Assembly: GCF_037404875.1 (NCBI RefSeq) | Contig: NZ_JBBELO010000015.1 | Span: 18,157 to 82,156 of the forward strand | Reading direction: 5' to 3' | DNA length: 64,000 nt | From: Orlajensenia sp037404875 | Lineage (GTDB): Bacteria; Actinomycetota; Actinomycetes; Actinomycetales; Microbacteriaceae | Shown: piece after piece, positions 17,014-25,063 of the stretch | How positions within the stretch are numbered: the stretch's first letter is position 1 | Layout of the letters: the number at the start of each line of letters is the position of its first letter | Position numbers and translations under genes: made by a program | The notes under the pieces: generated by a model | What the model was told of the DNA's origin: nothing | The model's database searches: none | What the model saw: only the letters and a program-made list of their open reading frames with translations

Positions 17014-19178
17014 CGACCCCTCCCCGCGCGCGGACGCTGTCCGATGCGCTGCATGAGCGAGTTCTGCATGTCTTCCAGCAGTTCGCCGTTCTTGTCGCGG
17101 TGATGACGCACCCACACGCCGTCGCTGCCGAGCCACCACGACGAGGTCGCATCCGACATCGCCTGGTCGAAGAGCGCCCCGAGCTCGGCGATGTGCCCGG
17201 GATCGTCCAGGCGCACGAGCGCCTCCACGCGCCGGTCGAGGTTGCGGTGCATCATGTCGGCGCTGCCGATGAAGACGTGCGGGTCGCCGTCGTTCAGGAA
17301 CGAGAAGATGCGGGAGTGCTCGAGGTAGCGCCCGAGGATGGAGCGCACCCGGATGTTCTCGCTCATTCCCTCCACGCCCGGCATGAGGCTGCAGATGCCG
17401 CGGACCCAGATGTCGATCGGCACGCCGACGTTCGACGCCCGGTAGAGGGCGTCGATGATGGCCTCGTCGACCATCGAATTGACCTTGATGCGGATGCCGG
17501 ATGGGCGGCCGTCGAGGGCGTTCTTCGTCTCCTCGGCGATGTGGCGCAGCAGGCCCTTGCGCAGGTGCAGCGGAGCAACGAGCAGCCGCTTGAACTTCTT
17601 CTCGATGGCGTAGCCCGAGAGCTCGTTGAAGAGCCGGGTGAGGTCCTTGCCGACCTGGTCGTCATCGGTCAGCAGGCCGAGGTCTTCGTAGATGCGACTC
17701 GTCTTGGGGTTGTAGTTGCCGGTGCCGATGTGGCTGTAGTGGCGCAGCTGCCCCTTCTCCTGCCGGATGACGAGGGCGAGCTTGCAGTGCGTCTTCAACC
17801 CGACGAGGCCGTACACGACGTGCACGCCTGCCTTCTCGAGCTTGCGGGCCCAGCTGATGTTGGCCTGCTCGTCGAAGCGCGCCTTGATCTCCACGAGCGC
17901 GAGCACCTGCTTGCCCGACTCCGCGGCGTCGATCAGCGCCTCGACGATGGGCGAGTCGCCCGACGTGCGGTAGAGCGTCTGCTTGATCGCGAGCACGTGC
18001 GGGTCGGCCGCCGCCTGCTCGATGAACGCCTGCACGCTCGTCGCGAAGCTCTCGTACGGGTGGTGCAGCAGCACGTCGCCGCGGCGGATGGCGGCGAAGA
18101 TGTCGGCGGGCCGGTTCGGCTCGCTCGGCGCCAGGCGCGCGCTCGTCGTCGGAACGTGCGTCGGATAGTGCAGGTCGGGCCGGTCGATGCGCGCGATGTC
18201 GAACAGGCCGGAGAGGTCGAGCGGAGCGGGGAGCCGGAAGACCTCCTGCTCCGTCACATCCAGTTCGCGAACGAGCAGTCCGAGTGTGAGGTCATCCATG
18301 TCCTCGGTGACCTCGAGCCGGATGGGCGGACCGAACCGGCGCCGCAGCAGCTCCTTCTCGAGGGCCTTGATGAGGTTCTCGGTCTCGTCCTCGTCGATCT
18401 CGACGTCTTCGTTGCGGGTCACCCGGAAGACGTGGTGATCCATGATCTCCATGCCCGGGAAGAGGTCGCCGAGGTGGTTCGCGATCAGGTCTTCCAGGGC
18501 GATGTAGCGCTGGGTGCCGGCGGAACTGTCGATCTCGAGGAACCGCGGCAGCATCTGCGGAACCTTCAGGCGAGCGAACTCCTGCTTTCCCGTGCGCGAG
18601 TTGCGCACCCGCACGGCGAGGTTGAGCGAGAGCCCCGAGATATAGGGGAACGGATGCGCGGGGTCGACCGCGAGCGGCATCAGCACCGGGAAGATCTGGC
18701 GTGAGAAGTAGTCGCGCAGCTTCTCGTGCTCGCCCGGCTGCAGCTCGTTCCAGCGGGTGATGACGATGCCGTTCTCCGCCAGGGCGGGCCGCACCAGCTC
18801 CTGGTAGGCGGCGGCGTGCCGCTCCTGCAGGGTGTGCGCCTTCGCGGAGATGTCGTTGAGCACGTCGACCGGTGCGCGGCCGACGTTCGTGGGCACGGCC
18901 AGCCCGGTGAGGATGCGGCGCTTGAGCCCGGCGACACGCACCATGAAGAACTCGTCGAGGTTCGAGGCGAAGATGGCGAGGAAGTTGGCCCGCTCCAGAG
19001 GGGGGAGGTCGGGGTCCTCCGCGAGTTCGAGCACCCGCTGGTTGAAGGCGAGCCAGCTCAGCTCGCGGTCGAGGTAGCGCTCCTCGGGCAGGGTCGTGTC
19101 TCCGGCCGTGTCGAAGGGCTCGAAATCATCGTCCAGGTCGCGCGCGATCCCTGGGTCAATGGCGTTCTCGACATCCAT
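17010..19178 (-). CDS. ppk: polyphosphate kinase 1
   Basis: The 722-residue enzyme reversibly makes polyphosphate from ATP. The N-terminal domain contains YLDRELSWLAFNQRVLELAED and NLDEFFMVRVAG. The catalytic region has HYSHIGTGNYNPKTSRIYEDLGLLT with the autophosphorylated histidine, and the C-terminus has RGICSLMPG and SADMMHRNLDRRVE. I start at ATG 19178 (MDVENAIDP) rather than the longer frame, whose upstream codons are not family-like. It is coupled to mutT1 and lies near pst genes, consistent with phosphate storage. Confidence 0.96.
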   Translation of the reverse strand: MDVENAIDPGIARDLDDDFEPFDTAGDTTLPEERYLDRELSWLAFNQRVLELAEDPDLPPLERANFLAIFASNLDEFFMVRVAGLKRRILTGLAVPTNVGRAPVDVLNDISAKAHTLQERHAAAYQELVRPALAENGIVITRWNELQPGEHEKLRDYFSRQIFPVLMPLAVDPAHPFPYISGLSLNLAVRVRNSRTGKQEFARLKVPQMLPRFLEIDSSAGTQRYIALEDLIANHLGDLFPGMEIMDHHVFRVTRNEDVEIDEDETENLIKALEKELLRRRFGPPIRLEVTEDMDDLTLGLLVRELDVTEQEVFRLPAPLDLSGLFDIARIDRPDLHYPTHVPTTSARLAPSEPNRPADIFAAIRRGDVLLHHPYESFATSVQAFIEQAAADPHVLAIKQTLYRTSGDSPIVEALIDAAESGKQVLALVEIKARFDEQANISWARKLEKAGVHVVYGLVGLKTHCKLALVIRQEKGQLRHYSHIGTGNYNPKTSRIYEDLGLLTDDDQVGKDLTRLFNELSGYAIEKKFKRLLVAPLHLRKGLLRHIAEETKNALDGRPSGIRIKVNSMVDEAIIDALYRASNVGVPIDIWVRGICSLMPGVEGMSENIRVRSILGRYLEHSRIFSFLNDGDPHVFIGSADMMHRNLDRRVEALVRLDDPGHIAELGALFDQAMSDATSSWWLGSDGVWVRHHRDKNGELLEDMQNSLMQRIGQRPRAGRGR

Positions 19179-19267
19179 TCGTCCATCATGGCATTCACCG
19201 CGTGAACACCGTGTGACGCCTTGGCACCGGATCTCAGCGCGCACCCCACGCCCTTGCGGCACGCCGT

Positions 19268-19326
19268 TGAACCATTTCGGGCCCGTTGATCCGCCAGGAA
19301 CGGATCAGCGGCGACCAAATGGTTCA
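19268..19326. repeat. nested inverted repeat between glnR and ppk
   Basis: The outer arms TGAACCATTT (19268-19277) and AAATGGTTCA (19317-19326) enclose inner arms TGATCCG (19287-19293) and CGGATCA (19301-19307). It lies just past the glnR stop on the minus strand and could fold into a long stem that ends the glnR transcript, although a U-run is absent. Confidence 0.5.
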
Positions 19327-19346
19327 GCCGCGGAGGAGGGGGCGTG

Positions 19347-20030
19347 TCAGCGGGCGGCCCCCGCCGGCTCCTCGTCTTCCTCGTGCACGTTGAAGCGGTA
19401 GCCCACGTTCCGCACCGTTCCGATGAGTGACTCGAGGTCGCCGAGCTTGGCGCGCAGGCGCCGCACGTGCACGTCGACAGTACGCGTGCCGCCGAAGTAG
19501 TCGTACCCCCACACCTCGCTGAGCAACTGCTCCCGCGTGAAGACGCGGGAGGGATGCGTTGCCAGGAAGCGCAGCAGCTCGAACTCCTTGAACGTGAGGT
19601 CCAGTGGCTTGCCCCGCACCTTGGCCGAGTAACTGGCCTCGTCGATGATGACGCCGGAGGTCTGGATGCGGCTGGAGGCTTCGGGCGTCGCGCGGCCGAT
19701 GGCCAGGCGCAGTCGTGCCTCCACCTCGGCCGGCCCGGCCGTCTCGAGCAGGATGTCGTCGACGCCCCACTCGGGGCTGACGCCGCTCATGCCGCCCTCG
19801 GTGAGCACGAGCAGGAGCGGCACCGAGATGCCGGTCGTGCGCAGGATCTGGCAGAGGGCCTTCGCCGAGGCGAGGTTGGTGCGTGCATCCACGATGACCG
19901 CATCCGAGTCGGGAGCGGTGATCAGCTGCTGGGGGTCCGCCGGAATTTGGCGCACGCGGTGGCTGAGCAGGGCCAGAGCGGGGAGAACGTCATTGCCACC
20001 TGCCGCCGTCAGGATCAACAATTGCGCCAC
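19347..20030 (-). CDS. glnR: GlnR-type orphan OmpR-family nitrogen regulator
   Basis: The 227-residue protein matches actinobacterial GlnR closely. It starts MAQLLILTAA, carries TEGGMSGVSPEWGVDDILLETAGPAEVEARLRLAIGRA, and ends with the winged-helix block LDLTFKEFELLRFLATHPSRVFTREQLLSEVWGYDYFGGTRTVDVHVRRLRAKLG. The receiver domain keeps an Asp (D48) in VIVDAR but lacks the usual acidic pocket near the N-terminus, as expected for GlnR, which works without phosphorylation. It should control glnA, amtB and related genes. No sensor kinase is adjacent. Confidence 0.9.
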   Translation of the reverse strand: MAQLLILTAAGGNDVLPALALLSHRVRQIPADPQQLITAPDSDAVIVDARTNLASAKALCQILRTTGISVPLLLVLTEGGMSGVSPEWGVDDILLETAGPAEVEARLRLAIGRATPEASSRIQTSGVIIDEASYSAKVRGKPLDLTFKEFELLRFLATHPSRVFTREQLLSEVWGYDYFGGTRTVDVHVRRLRAKLGDLESLIGTVRNVGYRFNVHEEDEEPAGAAR

Positions 20031-20124
20031 GCGCGTCCTCCAGGCTGGATTCGTGCAGCCATATTACCGTGCTCGCGCTCAACCACATCGCCCGCCCGGT
20101 TTCGGCGCACGTCACAATAGGTAC

Positions 20125-20415
20125 ATGACCGACTTGGAAGTCCCGCTCAGCACGGGCAAGACCTACGCCAGCGTCACGCCGATCTGGCTCCTGGCCCTCG
20201 TCGGTTCCGTGCTGGCCGGAACCCTCGCCGCCCCCGATGCGGTCTACGGCTGGCTGTGCCTCTCGCTGGCCGCATGCACCATCGTCGCCTTCTGCGTGCA
20301 GCTCGCCGTTCGCCGGCGGGAGGGGTTCGTACGCCGCGTCACACTCAGCATCGTGGGCGCGGTGATCGCCACGGCGCTCGTCAGCATCGTCATCGCGCTG
20401 CTCAACACGTTCTAG
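20125..20415 (+). CDS. small membrane protein (DUF6704-like)
   Basis: The 96-residue protein has three predicted hydrophobic helices (about 20-38, 42-62, 72-94) separated by the basic loop RRREGFVRR. I recall similar proteins (DUF6704) beside glnR/mshD-type loci in Microbacteriaceae. I chose ATG 20125 because the longer frame upstream runs antisense to glnR. Function unknown. Its stop codon region overlaps the predicted -10 box of the next small gene. Confidence 0.75.
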   Translation: MTDLEVPLSTGKTYASVTPIWLLALVGSVLAGTLAAPDAVYGWLCLSLAACTIVAFCVQLAVRRREGFVRRVTLSIVGAVIATALVSIVIALLNTF

Positions 20416-20424
20416 ACTCGACAC

Positions 20425-20532
20425 ATGGCCGCTCTCGAACTCTTCTATCTCGGTCTCCTCGGCCTCGCGAGCCTCGCGATCGCCTGGACCTCGGGTGTCG
20501 TCGTCTACAAGCTCTTCCGGGGGCAGCGGTAA
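20425..20532 (+). CDS. 35-residue single-pass membrane peptide
   Basis: A short frame encodes 35 residues, beginning MAALELFYLGLLGLAS and ending YKLFRGQR. It has one hydrophobic helix followed by a basic tail, giving a C-in orientation. TAGACT (20413-20418) lies exactly 6 nt before the ATG, matching the leaderless promoter pattern seen repeatedly in the window. The gap to the next gene is only 6 bp, so it is probably cotranscribed with the nitrobindin gene. Role unknown. Confidence 0.65.
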   Translation: MAALELFYLGLLGLASLAIAWTSGVVVYKLFRGQR

Positions 20533-20538
20533 CCCGTC

Positions 20539-21147
20539 ATGATCGAGCTGCCCCTCGACCTGCCCGCTGAGCTCGTTCCCCTCTCGTGGCTCATCGGCGT
20601 CTGGGAGGGGTCAGGCGTCATCGACTACACCATCGGCGAAGAGCGCGTCTCGCACGAGTTCGGACAGCGCATCAGCTTCAGCCACGATGGGTTGCCGCAC
20701 CTGAACTACAACTCCTACACCTGGCTGTTCCCGACAGAGGACGGCGGTGAGCCGCGGCCCCTCGTCACCGAGATGGGCTACTGGCGCCTCAGCCGTGCCC
20801 TCGGCGACGCCGATCCCGGCCCGGGCATGCTGCCCGGCATCGGTGCCCGGGCGTTCACGAACCCCCAGGCCGTGGAGACCTTGCGCAACAGCGACGGCGG
20901 CTTCGACATCGAGGTCAACCTCGTGCACCCCGGCGGCGTGACCGAGCTCTACCTCGGCCAGGTCAAGGGCCCGCGCATCGACATGGCCACGGATGCGGTG
21001 ATGCGCACGCAGGGCGCCAAGGCCTATTCGGCCGCCACGCGTCTCTACGGTCTCGTCGAGAACCACTTGCTGTGGGCCTGGGACATCGCCGCCCTCGGCC
21101 AGGATCTGCGCACCCACGCCTCCGCCCGACTCGCGAAGGCGGAGTGA
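20539..21147 (+). CDS. nitrobindin-family heme protein (FABP-like beta-barrel)
   Basis: The 202-residue protein has the nitrobindin signature G-x-W-x-G-x-G as GVWEGSG (about 20-26) and the C-terminal heme-histidine region ENHLLWAWDIAALGQDLRTHASARL. The family (DUF1794, THAP4-like) binds ferric heme and isomerises peroxynitrite to nitrate. The stop overlaps the ygfZ ATG by one base (TGATG), implying coupling. Confidence 0.88.
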   Translation: MIELPLDLPAELVPLSWLIGVWEGSGVIDYTIGEERVSHEFGQRISFSHDGLPHLNYNSYTWLFPTEDGGEPRPLVTEMGYWRLSRALGDADPGPGMLPGIGARAFTNPQAVETLRNSDGGFDIEVNLVHPGGVTELYLGQVKGPRIDMATDAVMRTQGAKAYSAATRLYGLVENHLLWAWDIAALGQDLRTHASARLAKAE

Positions 21148-22298
21148 TGAGCGCCTCACCGCTGCTCGGCGTTCCCGGTGCCGTCGCCGCAGAGGGCATC
21201 GACGCCGGGCTCGCCGCCCACTACGGCAATCCTCTGATCGAGCAGCGCCACCTCGAGGCGGGAACGGCTCTCGTCGACCTCTCGACCCAGGGCGTGCTCA
21301 CCGTCACAGGGCCCGACCGGCTGAGCTGGCTGAACTCGCTCGCGAGCCAGAAGCTCGATCGACTCGACGCGGGAGGCAGCGCCGAGACGCTCTTCCTCGA
21401 CCCGCAGGGCCGCATCGAGCACGACGTGCGCCTGCTCGATGACGGCGTGAGCACGTGGATGCTCGTGGAGGCGGCCGAGCTCGCGCCCCTGCAGGCCTGG
21501 CTGGACCGCATGCGGTTCATGCTGCGGGTCGAGCTGGCGGATCGCACGCAGGACTACGCGACCCTCGGCATCCTGAACACGGATGCCGCGGCGCTCGGCA
21601 TCACTCCTGCGGCGCCGAACGGTGTCGAACTGGTGTGGCGCGACCCCTGGGCCGCGGGCGCCGTCGGCGGCTGGCAGTACGCCGAGCCGGTCGATCACCC
21701 CTCCGCCGAGTGGAACTGGAGCCTCGTGCTCGTCGACCGCGCGGAGCTTCCCGCGCTCGCCGACCGGGTGGGTTCCGGTTCACTGCAGGCCGCGGGCACG
21801 CTCGCGCTCGAGGCCCTGCGCATCGCGGCCTGGCGGCCGCGCCGAGCCGCCGAGGTCGATGAGAAGAGCATCCCGCACGAACTCGACTGGCTGCGCACGG
21901 CCGTGCACCTCGACAAGGGGTGTTACCGCGGGCAGGAGACCGTCGCCAAGGTGCACAACCTCGGCCACCCGCCACGTCGCCTCGTCATGCTGCACCTCGA
22001 CGGCAGCGACACGGTGCTCCCGGCGCGCGGTGACGAGGTGCTCGCCGAGCGCACGCGCCCCGAGAGCGAGGCCGGCTGGCAGGCGTGCGGCGAGATCACC
22101 TCGAGCGCCATCCATCATGAACTCGGCCCCATCGCCCTCGCGGTCATCCGTCGGGGTGTACCTGTGCAGGCTCCGCTGCGCGTGCGCACCGCCGAGACCG
22201 GCGAGGTGATCGCCGCCGCCCAGCAGGTGATCGTTCCGCCCAAAGCCGGTGCGGCAGCCGGCATCCCGCGGATGCCGCGGCTCGGCATCCGCCGCTGA
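21147..22298 (+). CDS. ygfZ: folate-binding Fe-S-maintenance protein YgfZ
   Basis: The 383-residue protein belongs to the GcvT-like YgfZ/IBA57 family, which helps repair or assemble iron-sulfur clusters using tetrahydrofolate. The family hallmark KGCYRGQE (YgfZ consensus K-G-C-Y-x-G-Q-E) is intact, with the redox-active cysteine. A GcvT-like fold is supported by RLSWLNSLASQKLD and DPQGRIEHDVRLL. It overlaps its neighbours on both sides by a base. Confidence 0.93.
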   Translation: MSASPLLGVPGAVAAEGIDAGLAAHYGNPLIEQRHLEAGTALVDLSTQGVLTVTGPDRLSWLNSLASQKLDRLDAGGSAETLFLDPQGRIEHDVRLLDDGVSTWMLVEAAELAPLQAWLDRMRFMLRVELADRTQDYATLGILNTDAAALGITPAAPNGVELVWRDPWAAGAVGGWQYAEPVDHPSAEWNWSLVLVDRAELPALADRVGSGSLQAAGTLALEALRIAAWRPRRAAEVDEKSIPHELDWLRTAVHLDKGCYRGQETVAKVHNLGHPPRRLVMLHLDGSDTVLPARGDEVLAERTRPESEAGWQACGEITSSAIHHELGPIALAVIRRGVPVQAPLRVRTAETGEVIAAAQQVIVPPKAGAAAGIPRMPRLGIRR

Positions 22299-23380
22299 TG
22301 TCGGCGTCGGGCGCCCCCGCCCGCTTCGACGTCCGCACGTCGTGGAACCGGGTGCGCGACTCGTGGCCGGCCATCCTGCAGATCACGATCACGGCACTGG
22401 CGAGCTGGGCCTTCGCGCACTACGTGCTCGGGCATCCCTCGCCGCTCATCGCGGCGATCATGGTGATCTCGGCGCTCGGGTTCGTGCGGGATGCGCGACC
22501 GGTGCGCGTGCTCGAGACCGTTCTCGGCATGACGCTCGGGATCGCGCTCGCCGAGGCACTGCTGCTCGCGTTCGGCGGCGGCCTGCTGCAGTACGGCATC
22601 GCACTCGCGCTCACCCTGCTCGTGGCCCGGTTCCTCTCGGAGACCGGCGCGTTCGCGGTCGCCGCGGCCGTGCAGTGCTCGCTCGTGATGCTCACCCCGC
22701 CCCCGCTCGGCGGCCCCTTCACGCGCACGATAGACGCGGTGGTCGGCGGCGTGTTCGCGCTGCTGGCCACGGCGCTGATCCCGCGTGATCCCCGCCGCGC
22801 TGCCACCCGGGCAGGGCGCAGGCTGCTCGCGGAGCACGAGGCCGTCTTCGGCGACCTCGCCACGGCACTGCGCTCCGGATCGGCCGACGACGCGGCCGAA
22901 GCGCTCACCCGGGCCCGGTCGCTGGATGCGCTCGCCGCCGAATGGTCGAGCGCGGTCGAGTCGGGGCGTGCGATCGCACGCATCTCGCCCTTCCTGCGCC
23001 GCAGCCGGTTCGACCTGGAACGCCAGGCCGGCATGCTCGCGGCCATCGACCTGTGCACCCGCAGCCTTCGAGTGCTCGCACGCCGGACGGTCTACGTCGC
23101 CCGCGACGGCGCGCCCCGGCCGGCCATCGCCGACCTGTTCGAACGGGTGGGAACGACGATGGGGCTCGTGCAGGCCTCACTCGCCGACGTGGCACAGCAG
23201 CCGGTGGCCCGGGCATCCCTCTCGGCCATCGCGGTGCACCTCGACCCCGTGGCCATGCTGCCGAGCGGTGCCTTCGCCGACCGCAACCTCGTTCAGGCCG
23301 TGCGCCCGTACATCGTCGACGCCCTGAGTGCCACAGGGCTCGACGCCGACGACGCCAGGGCCATGCTCCCGTCGGGATGA
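22298..23380 (+). CDS. FUSC-family membrane protein
   Basis: The 360-residue protein has an N-terminal block of about five hydrophobic helices (about 25-165), including GHPSPLIAAIMVISALGFVRDARPVRVLETVLGMTLGI. This resembles FUSC/aromatic-acid exporter (YccS, AaeB) membrane units. A mostly helical cytoplasmic half follows. The ATG overlaps the ygfZ stop (TGATG). Export of an organic acid is possible but unproven. Confidence 0.78.
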   Translation: MSASGAPARFDVRTSWNRVRDSWPAILQITITALASWAFAHYVLGHPSPLIAAIMVISALGFVRDARPVRVLETVLGMTLGIALAEALLLAFGGGLLQYGIALALTLLVARFLSETGAFAVAAAVQCSLVMLTPPPLGGPFTRTIDAVVGGVFALLATALIPRDPRRAATRAGRRLLAEHEAVFGDLATALRSGSADDAAEALTRARSLDALAAEWSSAVESGRAIARISPFLRRSRFDLERQAGMLAAIDLCTRSLRVLARRTVYVARDGAPRPAIADLFERVGTTMGLVQASLADVAQQPVARASLSAIAVHLDPVAMLPSGAFADRNLVQAVRPYIVDALSATGLDADDARAMLPSG

Positions 23381-23411
23381 GCGGGGCCGCCGCCGACGGT
23401 AAGTTGGAGGC

Positions 23412-24164
23412 ATGACTTCGCCCTATACGCTCATCCTGCTGCGCCACGGCAACAGCGACTGGAACCAGAAGAACCTGTTCACCGGCTGGGTCGACGTGCG
23501 GCTCTCCGAGCAGGGCGAACGCGAGGCCGCTCGCGCCGGCGAGCTGCTCGCCGATGGGGGCCTGCTGCCCGACGTGCTGCACACCTCGGTGCTCAGCCGC
23601 GCCATCCAGACCGCAGACATCGCCCTCGACGTGGCCGATCGCCTGTGGATCGACGTGCGTCGCTCCTGGCGGCTCAACGAGCGCCACTACGGTGCACTAC
23701 AGGGCCTGGACAAGGCCGATACCCTCGCCAAGTACGGCCAGGAGCAGTTCATGCTCTGGCGCCGCTCCTTCGACGTTCCGCCGCCCGCCCTGGCCGATGA
23801 CGCCGAGTACTCCCAGGTCGGGGATCCCCGCTACGCGAACCTCAGCGATTCCGAGCTGCCCCGCACCGAGTGCCTCAAAGACGTGATCGAGCGGATGCTG
23901 CCCTACTGGCAGAGTGACATCATCCCCGACCTGGCGGAGGGCCGCACGGTGCTCGTCACGGCGCACGGCAACTCGCTGCGGGCGCTCGTGAAGCACCTCG
24001 ACGGCATCAGCGACGCCGACATCGCGGAGCTCAACATCCCCACGGGAATCCCGCTCGTCTACACCCTCGGCGAGGACTTCATGCCCATCGAACCAGCCCG
24101 CTACCTCGACCCGGAGGCGGCGGCGGCCGGTGCGGCCGCCGTGGCGGCGCAGGGCAAGAAGTAG
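23412..24164 (+). CDS. gpmA: 2,3-bisphosphoglycerate-dependent phosphoglycerate mutase
   Basis: The 250-residue glycolytic enzyme has the histidine-phosphatase motif LLRHGNSDWNQKNLFTGW, with the phosphorylated H11 in RHG. Asparagine stands where most members have Gly-Glu or Gln-Ser. It also has the blocks RRSWRLNERHYGALQGLDKADT and VLVTAHGNSLRALVKHLDGIS (second active-site His). TAAGTT lies 6 nt before the ATG although GGAGG is also present. A strong bidirectional terminator follows. Confidence 0.96.
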   Translation: MTSPYTLILLRHGNSDWNQKNLFTGWVDVRLSEQGEREAARAGELLADGGLLPDVLHTSVLSRAIQTADIALDVADRLWIDVRRSWRLNERHYGALQGLDKADTLAKYGQEQFMLWRRSFDVPPPALADDAEYSQVGDPRYANLSDSELPRTECLKDVIERMLPYWQSDIIPDLAEGRTVLVTAHGNSLRALVKHLDGISDADIAELNIPTGIPLVYTLGEDFMPIEPARYLDPEAAAAGAAAVAAQGKK

Positions 24165-24177
24165 TCCCACTACGCGA

Positions 24178-24205
24178 GAAAGCCGGCCCCGTGGGGCCGG
24201 CTTTC
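24178..24205. terminator. bidirectional terminator between gpmA and phoU
   Basis: The 13-bp perfect stem GAAAGCCGGCCCC / GGGGCCGGCTTTC with a 2-nt DNA centre lies between two convergent genes, 13 bp after gpmA and 11 bp after phoU. Each strand ends in a short T-run within the stem. Confidence 0.8.
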
Positions 24206-24216
24206 GTCGTGAAGCG

Positions 24217-24873
24217 CTAGATCTTGCTCTCGGGCACCCAGTCGCCGGTCGCGAGGTAGAGCACCTTCTTGGCGATTGAGACGGCGTGGTCGGCGAAGCG
24301 CTCGTGGTATCGGCTGGCGAGGGTCGCATCGACGGTGTCGACCGCCTGGCCTTTCCAGGTCTCGCCGAGCACCTTGTCGAACACGCTGAGGTGCAGGGCG
24401 TCGATCTTGTCGTCCTCGTTGCGGATGTCCTCCGCGGATTGCACCTCCTGCGTGCGCAGCAGTTCGACCAGCTTGTGGGCGATCTGCACGTCGAGGCGGC
24501 CCATCTCGGCGAAGGTCGGACGCAGCGACTTGGGCACGACCTTGTCGGGGAACCGGTAACGGGCGAGCTGGGCGATGTGCGTGGCCATGTCGCCCATCCG
24601 CTCGAGCGACGCGCTGATGCGCAGGGCGCTCACGACGATGCGCAGGTCGCGTGCCACAGGGTTCTGCCGGGCGAGGATGGTGATGGCGAGCTCGTCCAGG
24701 GCGACGGCGCGCTCGTCGATGCGGCTGTCCTCGCCGATGCACTCCTCGGCCAGCGCGACATCGGATTCGTTGAAGGCGCGAGTGGCCTTCTCGATCGAGA
24801 TGGCAACGAGTTCGGCGATCTCGACGAGTCCGTCCTGGACCTCGCGCATCTCGAGCTGGAAAACTTCGCGCAC
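24217..24873 (-). CDS. phoU: phosphate signalling regulator PhoU
   Basis: The 218-residue all-helical protein has two PhoU repeats, each with the metal-binding E-x3-D-x3 type helices: RISASLERMGDMATHIAQLAR and SRYHERFADHAVSIAKKVLYL. It links PstSCAB activity to the SenX3 kinase, repressing the Pho response when phosphate is ample. I chose GTG 24873 (VREVFQLEMREVQD), where family similarity begins; an ATG further upstream would add 19 unlike residues. It is divergent from senX3. Confidence 0.93.
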   Translation of the reverse strand: MREVFQLEMREVQDGLVEIAELVAISIEKATRAFNESDVALAEECIGEDSRIDERAVALDELAITILARQNPVARDLRIVVSALRISASLERMGDMATHIAQLARYRFPDKVVPKSLRPTFAEMGRLDVQIAHKLVELLRTQEVQSAEDIRNEDDKIDALHLSVFDKVLGETWKGQAVDTVDATLASRYHERFADHAVSIAKKVLYLATGDWVPESKI

Positions 24874-24951
24874 TGGGGGATTCCGATCTTCTCTGGGTCG
24901 CTCCGGCGGGCACGCGCGCGCGTGCTCCACGGTGTCCGTAGCCCCGGCAAT

Positions 24952-24974
24952 GGTGCCTACGGAAGGTTAACGAC
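24952..24974 (-). promoter_or_regulatory. candidate PHO box between phoU and senX3
   Basis: On the minus strand the site contains CGTTAACCTTCCGT, matching the pstS upstream motif CGTTAAGGTTCCGT in 12 of 14 bases. It is about 80 bp before the phoU start and 90 bp before senX3, so it could serve either divergent gene. RegX3 binding is inference. Confidence 0.45.
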
Positions 24975-25063
24975 CGGTGCCGCTGTCCTGAACATTGGCT
25001 GAAGTGGCCCGCGGGCGGGGCCCTGTGTCCGGTCGGCTCTTGAGCAGACATTACTCTGATGCC

